Assembly (NCBI GenBank): GCA_002840125.1
Contig: PGZF01000006.1
Location: forward strand, 1 to 64,000
DNA: 64,000 nucleotides
Direction: 5' to 3'
Origin: Gammaproteobacteria bacterium HGW-Gammaproteobacteria-15
Lineage (GTDB): Bacteria; Pseudomonadota; Gammaproteobacteria; Enterobacterales; Alteromonadaceae
Shown here: positions 28,514 to 36,974 of the stretch, piece by piece
How positions within the stretch are numbered: the stretch's first letter is position 1
Layout: every line of letters begins with the position of its first letter
Notes under the pieces: generated by a model
Databases searched by the model: none
The model's input: the letters and a program-made list of their open reading frames with translations, nothing else
What the model was told of the DNA's origin: nothing
Program-made: the position numbers and the translations under genes

Positions 28514-29205
28514 CGGTACGCCAGCTCCAGCGTGTTAAGCCCGTCATACACCATACTAAGCGGCTGATGAGTGGTCAGAATAATGGCGCCGCCACAGGTT
28601 AAATGTTGCAGAAAAAACTGCTGCAACATCGCAATAGCCGATTGATCCAGTGCAGTAAAGGGTTCATCTAAAATCCACAGCTGGCTGCGGCTGAACCACA
28701 ACCGCGCCAGCGATACCCGTCGTTGTTGCCCGGCTGATAACATACGACAGGGAATATCTTCCAGCCCGGCAAGCCCGAGTGTCGCTAGCAGGGCCAAATC
28801 ATCGGCCTGCGGCAGCTCTGCCGCTGCGCGCCAGAATGCCAGATTTTCCAATGCTGTTAATTGCTCATGGATACCACTGTGGTGGCCGATATAACACAGG
28901 TTAGCGGCGTAATCTGTGGCAACATCAGCTACGGGTTGCCGGCAATAAAGCAATTGCCCTTCGTCAGGCGTAGCCAGGCCAGCGAGCAGCCGCAGCAACG
29001 AGCTTTTACCGGCGCCATTTTTACCGGCTACCTGCAACAGCTCACCGGCATGCACCTGTAACGACAACTGCTCAAACAGTACTCTGTCTTGCCGGATACA
29101 GCTAAGTGACTGAGCTTGCAGTAGCAACTGGCCAACTGGTACAGAAAAGGGCTGATGTTTAATCACTGGCCTCTGGCTATCGACGATAGGAAAAATTGCG
29201 CGCAT
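28507..29205 (-). CDS. ccmA: Haem exporter ATP-binding protein CcmA
   Basis: A 232-residue ABC ATPase. Walker A GKNGAGKSS is at 61-69, the signature LSAGQQRR, and Walker B LWILDEPFTAL. Conserved CcmA start sequences align only from about residue 27 (LLLQAQSL), so the first 25 or so residues are an unusual extension or the real start is a later GTG or TTG (for example GTG 29166). It is the first gene of ccmABCDEFGHI and diverges from the FliK-like gene, with only 65 bp between them for both promoters. Confidence 0.94.
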   Translation of the reverse strand: MRAIFPIVDSQRPVIKHQPFSVPVGQLLLQAQSLSCIRQDRVLFEQLSLQVHAGELLQVAGKNGAGKSSLLRLLAGLATPDEGQLLYCRQPVADVATDYAANLCYIGHHSGIHEQLTALENLAFWRAAAELPQADDLALLATLGLAGLEDIPCRMLSAGQQRRVSLARLWFSRSQLWILDEPFTALDQSAIAMLQQFFLQHLTCGGAIILTTHQPLSMVYDGLNTLELAYRW

Positions 29206-29270
29206 ATTACCATATTGGCGTCATAATACGAATGCAGCGATAGTACACAGCAGAACAAAACAGGCAAAAT

Positions 29271-31193
29271 ATGAACCAGATCAATCTGGATAAGCTGTTT
29301 CAGCTTAGTCCGGGCCAAAAAGCCGACCCGGCAGTATTAAAGCTGGTGGTAGCTCAGGTATATCAGGCTCAGGTGCAACAGCTGACTAACGGTCAGTTCG
29401 GCCTGCAGTTGCCTGCGCCCCGCGCTCCACTGCAGATTACCTTGCCGGCTAACCTGCCGGCCAATGTGCAGGCAATGCTGCAAGCCAGCGTACAAACAGC
29501 CTTAGCCACCACACCTGGCGTGGCAACGCCAAACCCGCTTTCGCAAGCGACGAGCCCGCAGGCGAATGTGCAGCTGCAGTTTTTACCGCAAAGTAATGGC
29601 CAGTTACAACTGGTGCTACAATCAGCCTCAGCGCCCATTACGCTGACACTAAGTGCAGTACAGGCACAGCAATTGTTATCGTCGGTGTTATCTGCCGGTT
29701 TGCCCGGGTTCCAGCCCCAGCCGGCTGTAGCAACGCAACTGCCGGTTAATGTGCTACAACAACCACAAGGCCTGGCGCTGCAACTTGGCAATGGCGCAGT
29801 GGTGCGGCTACCTGCCACTGCTCAGGCGGCACTTATGCAACAATTGTCTGGCAGTAGCGCCACCGGCTCATTATCTGCCGATGCTAGAACAGGGCCATCC
29901 GATCCTAAAACAGCGCCATCACAGGTACTGCTGGATATCAAAGCAGAGCGCCAGCAACTGGTACTGCAGCTACAAATACAGTCAGCCAATATTAAAGCGG
30001 CTGGCACTGTGGTTAATGCCAACCTGGCCGCAATACCGGTAACCTTGAGTAAAGCCGAGCAAAACGCTGTGCTGCAACAACTGCTGCAACTGTTTAATCA
30101 GCCGGCCAGAAGCACCACTGCAGTACCTGCAGCTGCACAACAGCTACTCAGCCAACTGTCTGGCAGCGTAAATGCCGGCACTCAACCATACCAACTGCAA
30201 TTACAACAACAGGCCAGCCATTGGCAATTATTACTGCAACCGGTTAAAACCTCTGCCAGTGTAACAATAACGCCGGAGGCACTTAGCAGGACATTACAGT
30301 TTAATACTGACAGCAACACCGCGACCGCAAAAACGCCGGCAAGCACAGTACAGACACCGCTGACACCCAATACACAACAATTGGTGCAGCAGGCATGGCG
30401 ACACTTGTTGCCGCTTATGCCGGTGCAGGCAGATACCCTGGCCAGCCTGCCAGAGCTGCCACAAGCGGTGCAGCACATTTTGCAATTGGTACGGCAAAGC
30501 CAGCCAGCGGCAGATAAAGTGCCGTCGCCACAGCAACTGATAAGCCAGCTGAACAGCCTGCTACAATTTCAACCACTGCAGCCTTCTGCTACGGCTCAAA
30601 CCAGTGGCGGCGCGCTGGCCGCAGCGATACAGTTACTGCTTGGCCATTTATTGCAAAAACCACTCGCAGCTGCAACACAACCGGCAAATAAACCCCTGGC
30701 ACAACTGATCAGCCAGTTGGAGCCAGGCCAGGCCAGCAGTTTGCTGCGCCAACTGGCTGGCCATAGCAGCACGCTGCAACAAAGCCAACTGGCCACGTTG
30801 GATAGCAACAATGCGCAAACGCAACAGCTATTATTGCAATTACCAATGCAACAAGGCGGCCAGAGTGTGTTTAGCCAGTTGTTACTGGAACAACGCGAAG
30901 CAGATGGCAAGCACAATGGCGAAAAACAAACCCTGTGGCAATTGACAATGAAGTTTGATTTAAAGCAGTTGGGCCAGCTGATGGTGGTAGCAAAATTACA
31001 GCAACAACAATTACAACTGCAGTTTTATACTGACGAAATGCAGGCTAAATTGCAGGCTGATCGCTTTTTACCTTTGCTCAGTGACCGTTGTAAAGCCCAG
31101 GGGTTAGAAGTAACGCAGGCAGAGTGTACGCTGGGTAAAATACCCGACACCATATTGCCCCGTGCCAACAGCCTGCTGGCAATTAAAGTATAA
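29271..31193 (+). CDS. FliK-like flagellar hook-length control protein (second copy)
   Basis: A 640-residue Gln/Leu/Ala-rich protein of low complexity over most of its length. Residues about 540-640 form a folded C-terminal domain of the Flg_hook type: WQLTMKFDLKQLGQLMVVA, then alternating strands and a final LLAIKV. The canonical FliK measures hook length and switches FlhB specificity. The cluster already has a fliK at 51-52.8 kb, so this is a paralogue. It is followed 9 bp later by a stand-alone FlhB C-terminal domain, making a matched FliK/FlhB-C pair. It is transcribed against the main che/flagellar block. Role unknown. Confidence 0.8.
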   Translation: MNQINLDKLFQLSPGQKADPAVLKLVVAQVYQAQVQQLTNGQFGLQLPAPRAPLQITLPANLPANVQAMLQASVQTALATTPGVATPNPLSQATSPQANVQLQFLPQSNGQLQLVLQSASAPITLTLSAVQAQQLLSSVLSAGLPGFQPQPAVATQLPVNVLQQPQGLALQLGNGAVVRLPATAQAALMQQLSGSSATGSLSADARTGPSDPKTAPSQVLLDIKAERQQLVLQLQIQSANIKAAGTVVNANLAAIPVTLSKAEQNAVLQQLLQLFNQPARSTTAVPAAAQQLLSQLSGSVNAGTQPYQLQLQQQASHWQLLLQPVKTSASVTITPEALSRTLQFNTDSNTATAKTPASTVQTPLTPNTQQLVQQAWRHLLPLMPVQADTLASLPELPQAVQHILQLVRQSQPAADKVPSPQQLISQLNSLLQFQPLQPSATAQTSGGALAAAIQLLLGHLLQKPLAAATQPANKPLAQLISQLEPGQASSLLRQLAGHSSTLQQSQLATLDSNNAQTQQLLLQLPMQQGGQSVFSQLLLEQREADGKHNGEKQTLWQLTMKFDLKQLGQLMVVAKLQQQQLQLQFYTDEMQAKLQADRFLPLLSDRCKAQGLEVTQAECTLGKIPDTILPRANSLLAIKV

Positions 31194-31202
31194 GGAGTTT
31201 GA

Positions 31203-31517
31203 GTGACAAACGATGACAGTAAAACCCGGCGCAGCGCTACCGCCCTGCAATATGAAGGCAAACAGGCACCTACAGTAACGGCGCAGGGGCATGCAGAGCT
31301 GGCCGACGAAATTGTTGCGCTGGCGCGTGAACACGGGGTGTTAATTCATCAGGATGAAGAACTCAGTAAACTGCTGACCAAGTTGGAACTGGGCGAGCAA
31401 ATTCCGCAGCAACTTTATATTGTTATTGCGGAGCTGATTGCGTTTTCGTACGTGTTGCAGGGCAAGTTTCCGGAAAACTGGCATAATATTCACCAGCGTA
31501 TCGATATTAAAAGCTGA
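31203..31517 (+). CDS. FlhB C-terminal-domain protein (FlhX/EscU-C-like)
   Basis: A 104-residue protein starting at GTG 31203 behind a perfect AAGGAG. Residues 11-100 align with the part of FlhB that follows the autocleavage site: ATALQYEGKQAPTVTAQG matches the FlhB segment beginning VALKYEQGKFRAP, and IPQQLYIVIAELIAFSY matches its IPEQLF...LAYV end. The NPTH motif and all TM helices are absent, so it imitates the cleaved FlhB-CC fragment. Similar FlhX proteins are known in some flagellated bacteria and can partly replace FlhB-CC. It is likely co-transcribed with the FliK-like gene. Confidence 0.88.
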   Translation: MTNDDSKTRRSATALQYEGKQAPTVTAQGHAELADEIVALAREHGVLIHQDEELSKLLTKLELGEQIPQQLYIVIAELIAFSYVLQGKFPENWHNIHQRIDIKS

Positions 31518-31530
31518 GCTTAAATTAACG

Positions 31531-31962
31531 CTATTTTTTTGCCTGATGCAGGTTGTACAACAGTTCAGCTTCGGCCCGCGGCAGTTCACATTCGCGGATA
31601 ATCTCGTCTAAATCGGCCCCCAGCTGTACCATTTTCATCGCCCGGCTGTATATTTTTGACTCGGGATCGGTCAGCTCCAGTGCCTGCTGTTTATCCGCCA
31701 GCGCCTGCAGCTGCTGATTAACACCACCTATATTAGCGTCTAACTGCAGCACTCGTTGGCCAACCCCGATAACACCGGCTCTTAGTTCTTCCAATTCGTG
31801 CCGGGTTTGCAACAGCTGCTGTGCTTTAAAATCAAGCTGTTGCTCCAGTTGCTGTAATTGCTGCCGCCAGTTGCGTTGTATGCGCCCCTGCCACCAGACA
31901 GCGATAAGCACAAGAGCTGCCAGTAGCAGTATGACAGCAATAGCAAACACCGGTAACGTCAT
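31531..31962 (-). CDS. DUF2802 membrane-anchored coiled-coil protein
   Basis: A 143-residue protein commonly found at the end of gammaproteobacterial che operons; function unknown. I chose ATG 31962, just past the cheW stop; a GTG at 31998 inside cheW would add 12 residues. One N-terminal TM helix (about 3-23) is followed by a coiled coil rich in Gln/Leu (about 30-90). A short C-terminal helix-turn-helix-like segment (DLDEIIRECELPRAEAELL) is typical of DUF2802. It may associate with the chemoreceptor array, judging only from operon position. Confidence 0.85.
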   Translation of the reverse strand: MTLPVFAIAVILLLAALVLIAVWWQGRIQRNWRQQLQQLEQQLDFKAQQLLQTRHELEELRAGVIGVGQRVLQLDANIGGVNQQLQALADKQQALELTDPESKIYSRAMKMVQLGADLDEIIRECELPRAEAELLYNLHQAKK

Positions 31963-31963
31963 A

Positions 31964-32458
31964 TCAGATAGCGCCGATCTCTTCCCACTCTTCGTCACTG
32001 AGCAGCTTATTTAAATCGACCAGGATTAGTAATTCACCTTCACGGTTAGATACACCCTGAATAAAACGGGCACTTTCTTCTGTGCCTACATTTGGTGCGG
32101 TATCCACTTCAGACTGCTTCAGATAAACCACTTCAGCCACGCTATCGACCAGAATACCAATAACCTGCTTTTCTGCCTCAATGATAACAATACGGCTATT
32201 GTCTGTTATGTCGGCTGGCTCCAGGCCAAAACGGGTGCGGGTATCAATAACCGTTACCACATTACCGCGCAGGTTAATGATACCTAAAACGTAATCCGGC
32301 GAGCCCGGTACCGGAGCAATTTCGGTATAACGCAGCACTTCCTGCACCTGCATCACATTGATACCGTAGGTTTCTTCCTGCAGTTTAAACGTTACCCATT
32401 GCAACACGATATCAGCTGAATCGGTTTTCTTTACCGACTGCTTGGTTAAATTGCTCAT
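31964..32458 (-). CDS. cheW: Chemotaxis coupling protein CheW
   Basis: A 164-residue adaptor joining chemoreceptors to CheA in polar arrays. The CheW double beta-barrel spans about residues 20-155, with NLRGNVVTVIDTRTRFGL and the VDSVAEV segment as markers. AGGAG precedes the ATG by 8 nt. It follows parP by 30 bp and is the last classical chemotaxis gene of the operon. Confidence 0.96.
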   Translation of the reverse strand: MSNLTKQSVKKTDSADIVLQWVTFKLQEETYGINVMQVQEVLRYTEIAPVPGSPDYVLGIINLRGNVVTVIDTRTRFGLEPADITDNSRIVIIEAEKQVIGILVDSVAEVVYLKQSEVDTAPNVGTEESARFIQGVSNREGELLILVDLNKLLSDEEWEEIGAI

Positions 32459-32488
32459 GCACAGCTCCTGTATAAATCCTTTGTCTGA

Positions 32489-33301
32489 TTATGCACTGAT
32501 ATCCAGACCACGGTTCAATAAATCAATCATAGCGTCCACATCCAGCAGTACACACATATGCTTTTTGATAAGGCCTGCCATCCAGGGCCGCTTACCTTCG
32601 GCTTCACGCCATTTTACGTCATCCTGCTCCAGCACATAGGTATTTACCAATGTTTCGCAACACAGGCCCCAGTTACTGTTGCCAAGCATAATAACATATT
32701 GATAGTTTAGCTTTTGCTGCAAACTCTGATCATATTTTTCTGGCATAACCCAGCGCGCGGTATCGACAATACTAATTTTCTGTTCGCGATACAACATCAC
32801 GCCTTTGAACCACTGTGGTTTGCCGATCAGGCTGTTTATGCTGCCAATCTGATGAATACCACCCAACTCTTTAAGCGGCACTGCCACTTTTAAACCCGCA
32901 ACATCAAAAAACAATGCCTGAAACCGGCCCTGACGGTAATCTTTTGCCGGTGCCGCTGTTACTACTGGTGGCGCCGGTGGCGTTGCTTGCGCAACCGTAA
33001 TACGTTCTGATACCGGTACTGCACGCTGTTGTAGTGCCTGTGACGCTTCTGCCTTGGCGAATTTTGCTTTTAGTGCCGCCATGGCGTTGGTTTCTACTGC
33101 AGGTGGGGTAACTACTTTCGTTTCAGTTACTGTTTCAGCAACCACTTCAGTCACTACAGCTTGTGCCAGTAATTCATTTAGCTGTTGTTTTTTTTGCTCA
33201 GCTATCGCCACTTCTGCTGTGGGTGCTGCAGGCTCTTCTTCGGTTAATAGCGCTGATAAGTAGTGCTGCATAACCTTCTGACTGGCGATTAAATTACTCA
33301 T
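32489..33301 (-). CDS. parP: Array-localisation protein ParP (CheW-like C-terminal domain)
   Basis: A 270-residue protein. The N-terminal half is Ala/Pro/Thr-rich and probably unstructured apart from a short HYLSALLTEEE helix. The C-terminal 140 residues form a CheW-like domain (FQALFFDVAGLKVAVPLKEL onward). In Vibrio, ParP uses such a domain to bind CheA and receptors and keeps arrays at the pole by interaction with ParC. Gene order here (parC, then parP, then cheW) matches that system. It could be called CheW2 in Pseudomonas-style annotation. Confidence 0.85.
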   Translation of the reverse strand: MSNLIASQKVMQHYLSALLTEEEPAAPTAEVAIAEQKKQQLNELLAQAVVTEVVAETVTETKVVTPPAVETNAMAALKAKFAKAEASQALQQRAVPVSERITVAQATPPAPPVVTAAPAKDYRQGRFQALFFDVAGLKVAVPLKELGGIHQIGSINSLIGKPQWFKGVMLYREQKISIVDTARWVMPEKYDQSLQQKLNYQYVIMLGNSNWGLCCETLVNTYVLEQDDVKWREAEGKRPWMAGLIKKHMCVLLDVDAMIDLLNRGLDISA

Positions 33302-33304
33302 GCC

Positions 33305-34081
33305 TTACTCCGCTGCCAGTTGCAGTAAATACGTCAGCAGGGTGTTGTAGGCAAAAACGCCCCGGCTACCCGGCGCATGCACATTCGGCGGTGTTAATGC
33401 CAGGCTGGCGTCGCGAAACTTGGTGTCTACCGGTATCACCGCAGACCAGACCTTTTCCTGATATTTGTTTTTCAGCTCTTTATAGGCTTCCAACGACGCC
33501 TTGGTACGCTTGTCATACATAGTAGCAATGATGGTAAAGGCGTAATCTTTTTTCTGTGATGTACGCATTAGCGCCATGGTAGCGATCATCCGCTCCAGAC
33601 CTTTTAATGCCAGAAACTCTGTTTGCACCGGGATCAGAATACGGTCACTGGCAGCAATCGCATTCACCATCAGCACGCCCATTACCGGGGGGCAGTCAAT
33701 CAGCACATAATCATATTCTGTTTTGATTTTATGCAGTGCCTTTTTCAGCATCAGGCCCATGCCACCTTTATTGCCTAACGAGCGGTCCAGTGTGGCCAAC
33801 GCCATAGATGAGGGCAAAATATCCAGATTAGCCACACCACTTGGACATAATGACTGCAGAATTTCTTCGCTGGTAATGTCTTTACCACGGATAAAAATGT
33901 CGTATACGCTGACTTCCAGCTCTTCTGCGTCAATACCAAAATAATAGGTCAGGGACGCATGCGGATCAGTGTCTACCAGCAAAACTTTATAGCCACGCTC
34001 TGCCAGTAAACCGCCCAGCGTTACTGTAGTGGTGGTTTTGCCCACCCCGCCTTTCTGATTCGCTACTGTCCAAATTACCAC
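33305..34081 (-). CDS. parC: ParA-like ATPase ParC (polar positioning of chemotaxis arrays)
   Basis: A 258-residue Walker-type ATPase of the MinD/ParA family that directs chemotaxis arrays to the cell pole. The deviant Walker A KGGVGKTT is at about 10-17, with the VDTDPHASLT and DCPP motifs following. I chose GTG 34081, which has AGGA 8 nt upstream and overlaps nothing. ATG 34114 and longer frames run into motD and encode low-complexity residues copied from its other frame. The name ParC is used in the Vibrio sense, not topoisomerase IV. Confidence 0.87.
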   Translation of the reverse strand: MVIWTVANQKGGVGKTTTTVTLGGLLAERGYKVLLVDTDPHASLTYYFGIDAEELEVSVYDIFIRGKDITSEEILQSLCPSGVANLDILPSSMALATLDRSLGNKGGMGLMLKKALHKIKTEYDYVLIDCPPVMGVLMVNAIAASDRILIPVQTEFLALKGLERMIATMALMRTSQKKDYAFTIIATMYDKRTKASLEAYKELKNKYQEKVWSAVIPVDTKFRDASLALTPPNVHAPGSRGVFAYNTLLTYLLQLAAE

Positions 34082-34082
34082 T

Positions 34083-35072
34083 TCAGGGTTCCTGTTGTTC
34101 TGGAGGTTTTGCATCCGGGTTATCCTGGCGCGTGGTAATACGAATACCGCCGCCTGGCAGGGCAATAACACGAATGCTGCCATCGTCCTGGGTTATCTGC
34201 TCAAGTTGCTGCTGCAAGCCTTCTGCACCGGCTTTATCAGCAGGCTCTGGTTGGGCTGGCGCAGTTTCTTCAGGCTGATACCCATAGCGGGAAATTGCAA
34301 TCACCACTTTACGGTTAGCCGCCCGCCCCTGTTCCGTGTCATTCGGGCCAAACGGGTAATACTGGCCAAAACCTTCTATGGCAAGGCGCTGTGGTGCTGT
34401 TCCGGCGCGTTCTAAAATTCGTAACACCGAGGTAGCGCGACTCACCGATAACTCCCAATTTGACGAAAACAGTTCATTGTTAATCGGCAAGTTGTCAGTA
34501 TAACCCCGCACCCGGATAAAATTGCTGATGGGATTAATAATCCGGGTAATTTCAGTTAGCAGCGTTTGCGCCGAACTGGTTGCTGTAGCGCTGCCACTGG
34601 CAAATAACAGGCCGCTGTTAAGCTCAATAGTCAGCCAGTTTTCATCCTGTTCTATTTTGGCCAGACCTTGTTCCAGCAAATTAGCCAAAGCTTTTGTCAG
34701 TTGTTGCTCAACTGCTTGTAACGGGCTGCCCAGCCGGGTTTCACTGATTTCTGATAATCTTTTGGCATCGGCCACTAAACTGGGGCCTTTTGCCTCCTCC
34801 AGTGAGGTGCCATACAAATCCAACTCACTTTGCGGCACGGCATGGGTTAATACTGACTGCCCCTGTACGCCGGTATTTTGCTGCTCTGGTTTTTCAAACA
34901 TCCGGGTAAGACTATCGGCCAGTACACTGTATTGCTCTTCTTTCACTATCGACATGGCATACAGCACAACAAAAAGCGCAAACATCAGCGTCATATAATC
35001 AGCGTATGACACCAGCCAGCGATCTAACTGCTCTGGCTCTACCTGTGTGTGCTTCTGTTTATGCCGGTACAT
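34083..35072 (-). CDS. motD: Flagellar stator protein MotB/MotD
   Basis: A 329-residue stator subunit anchoring the motor to peptidoglycan. The single TM helix near residues 22-45 (SYADYMTLMFALFVVLY) carries the essential Asp in ADYM. A plug and linker follow, then an OmpA-like peptidoglycan-binding domain (RGYTDNLP at about 192-199, NRKVVIAIS near 262). The C-terminal tail of about 60 residues is Pro/Glu/Gln rich. Position between cheB and parC matches motCD of Pseudomonas. A second stator set would lie elsewhere. Confidence 0.92.
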   Translation of the reverse strand: MYRHKQKHTQVEPEQLDRWLVSYADYMTLMFALFVVLYAMSIVKEEQYSVLADSLTRMFEKPEQQNTGVQGQSVLTHAVPQSELDLYGTSLEEAKGPSLVADAKRLSEISETRLGSPLQAVEQQLTKALANLLEQGLAKIEQDENWLTIELNSGLLFASGSATATSSAQTLLTEITRIINPISNFIRVRGYTDNLPINNELFSSNWELSVSRATSVLRILERAGTAPQRLAIEGFGQYYPFGPNDTEQGRAANRKVVIAISRYGYQPEETAPAQPEPADKAGAEGLQQQLEQITQDDGSIRVIALPGGGIRITTRQDNPDAKPPEQQEP

Positions 35073-35077
35073 CGGTG

Positions 35078-35821
35078 TTAACCCGGATGGTAAGCGGCCA
35101 GCTTACGCTCGATATTGCGCGGATTTTCGCCATGAGCGATAGACACCAGACCTTCAATAATCAGTTCGTGGTACAAAGTACGCTGCTGTACCAGGCTTTT
35201 CAGCTTGTTACCCACCGGAATAAACACCAGATTCGCAAAACCAACACCATAAATAGTGGCAACAAATGCAGTGGCAATACCCTGGCCTAATAACTGCGGT
35301 TCAGAGATATTTGACATAGCCTGAATAAGGCCCAATACAGCGCCGACAATACCTATGGTCGGGCTGTAGCCGCCCATAGCATCAAATATACGGGCACCAC
35401 GCAGCAACCTTTCACGCTCAAGCGTCAGTTCTGCATCCAGTGTATCCTGCAAAGCTTTGGGGTCAACGCCATCTACCAGTAAATTCAGGCCGCGGTGTAA
35501 AAACGCATCGTGCTCTGCCAGAGCATCCTGCTCCAGCGCCAGAAAACCACTACCCCGGGCAGCACTACCCCACTGCACTATGCGTTGTGCTGTCTGTTCC
35601 AACGGCATTTGCGCCGGGCGGATCACCCAGGGCAATATTTTTAAACCCAGTTTAAATTGTGGAAAAGGCGTTTGCAGCATTACCGCACCTACAGTACCGC
35701 CAAACACGATAAGAAACGCCGGGAAATGCAATAACGTAGCCAGGCTGCCACCCTCGATGACAAAACCACCGGCCACGGCAATAACTGCCAGAAAAAAACC
35801 GCTGATGGCCAGCTTATCCAT
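35078..35821 (-). CDS. motC: Flagellar stator protein MotA/MotC
   Basis: A 247-residue four-TM proton-channel subunit. The first helices carry [22 protein letters not shown], of which GGS and FLIVFGGT are hallmarks. The cytoplasmic loop carries the charged residues that meet FliG, and the last two helices carry [17 protein letters not shown] and [13 protein letters not shown]. It overlaps cheB by 8 bp and lies 5 bp before motD. Confidence 0.93.
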   Translation of the reverse strand: MDKLAISGFFLAVIAVAGGFVIEGGSLATLLHFPAFLIVFGGTVGAVMLQTPFPQFKLGLKILPWVIRPAQMPLEQTAQRIVQWGSAARGSGFLALEQDALAEHDAFLHRGLNLLVDGVDPKALQDTLDAELTLERERLLRGARIFDAMGGYSPTIGIVGAVLGLIQAMSNISEPQLLGQGIATAFVATIYGVGFANLVFIPVGNKLKSLVQQRTLYHELIIEGLVSIAHGENPRNIERKLAAYHPG

Positions 35822-36962
35822 GTTTTAGTTCCGTGATCAGCCGTGCGGCAACTTCATTCAGGCTGACTTCCTCATCCATCAGACCTGCGGCGGCGATAGC
35901 CTGTGGCATACCATAAACCACACAGCTGGCTTCATCCTGCGCCCAAATACGGGCACCTTGTTGTTTAAGCAGCCTTGCGCCTTCACGGCCATCAGCCCCC
36001 ATGCCGGTAAGCACAATGGCCAGCACTTTATCACTGAATACTTTAGCGGCAGTCGCAAAGGTAATATCAACACTGGGTTTAAATGTTATGCGTGGCGAGT
36101 CGTCTTCTTTAATCCGCAACCTGCAGGAACTGTCATTACCTTCAAGCAGCATTTGTTTGCCACCAGGGGCCAGGTAAGCCACGCCAGGGCGCAGTACATC
36201 GTTGTCTTGTGCTTCGCGCACTTCGATTTTTGACAGCGAATTTAACCGCTGGGCAAAAGCGCCGGTAAAGGCTGCAGGCATATGTTGGATCAGCACTATC
36301 GGTAATGGAAAATCAGCCGGTAACGCAGTGATAATACGTTGCAGGGCCACCGGACCACCGGTAGAGGTACCAATTGCGACCAGCTTATAGCTTTTACCAC
36401 TGGCCTGAAAAGCCCCGCGCGAGCTCACTCTTTCATTTAACTTAGGCCGTTCAAAGCTGCTGCGGGTTAATGCCGGGCGCTCTGACAACCTGCTGCTGTC
36501 GCTGGCTGCGGGTGCCGGGCGTGAAGCCAGCGGCGTGCTGCTAAACGTCTGGCGCCCCAACGTACGCTTACGGGCTACGGCTTTTACTCTGTCACGCAGT
36601 AGCTGGCCGGCTTCGTCTTTGTCACGGGCAATGTCTTCAAATTTTTTCGGCAGAAAATCAACGGCACCCGCTTCAAGCGCATCAAAGGTTGCCTTGGCGC
36701 CTTCATGGGTCAGTGAGGAAAACATCAGAATGGGAATACGCTGTTGCTGCATTATTTCACGCACGGCAGAAATGCCGTCTAACACCGGCATTTCTACGTC
36801 CATCGTAATCACATCAGGCTTTAGCGCTAAAGCTTTATCAACAGCCTCCCTGCCATTGTTGGCGGTGTCAATAACGTCGATGTCGCCATCCTTCGCCAAA
36901 ATTTCTGTTAACCGGCGGCGGAAAAAGCTCGAATCATCAACTACTAACACCCTAATTGGCAT
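35814..36962 (-). CDS. cheB: Protein-glutamate methylesterase / deamidase CheB
   Basis: A 382-residue response regulator that demethylates chemoreceptors. The receiver domain has D9/D10 and phospho-acceptor D55. A Ser/Arg-rich linker of about 55 residues follows. The methylesterase domain has the triad S200 (GTSTGG), H227 (IQHMP) and D324 (GMGADGREG). No cheR is present next to it, so the methyltransferase must be elsewhere in the genome. Confidence 0.97.
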   Translation of the reverse strand: MPIRVLVVDDSSFFRRRLTEILAKDGDIDVIDTANNGREAVDKALALKPDVITMDVEMPVLDGISAVREIMQQQRIPILMFSSLTHEGAKATFDALEAGAVDFLPKKFEDIARDKDEAGQLLRDRVKAVARKRTLGRQTFSSTPLASRPAPAASDSSRLSERPALTRSSFERPKLNERVSSRGAFQASGKSYKLVAIGTSTGGPVALQRIITALPADFPLPIVLIQHMPAAFTGAFAQRLNSLSKIEVREAQDNDVLRPGVAYLAPGGKQMLLEGNDSSCRLRIKEDDSPRITFKPSVDITFATAAKVFSDKVLAIVLTGMGADGREGARLLKQQGARIWAQDEASCVVYGMPQAIAAAGLMDEEVSLNEVAARLITELKHG

Positions 36963-36974
36963 AGGTTTCTCTCT

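Noticed and set aside
29393..30916. Long antisense and other-frame ORFs inside the FliK-like and FliK genes
   Set aside because: They are by-products of Gln/Leu/Ala-rich codon repetition, with no ribosome sites or recognisable domains.
31203..31517. FlhB-like gene as a truncated flhB pseudogene
   Set aside because: It has a perfect ribosome site, an intact frame and the domain boundary of known FlhX-type proteins. The full flhB is elsewhere in the cluster.
34114..34183. Longer N-terminus for ParC from ATG 34183 or ATG 34114
   Set aside because: The extra residues overlap motD and do not resemble ParA proteins, which start just before the first beta-strand.
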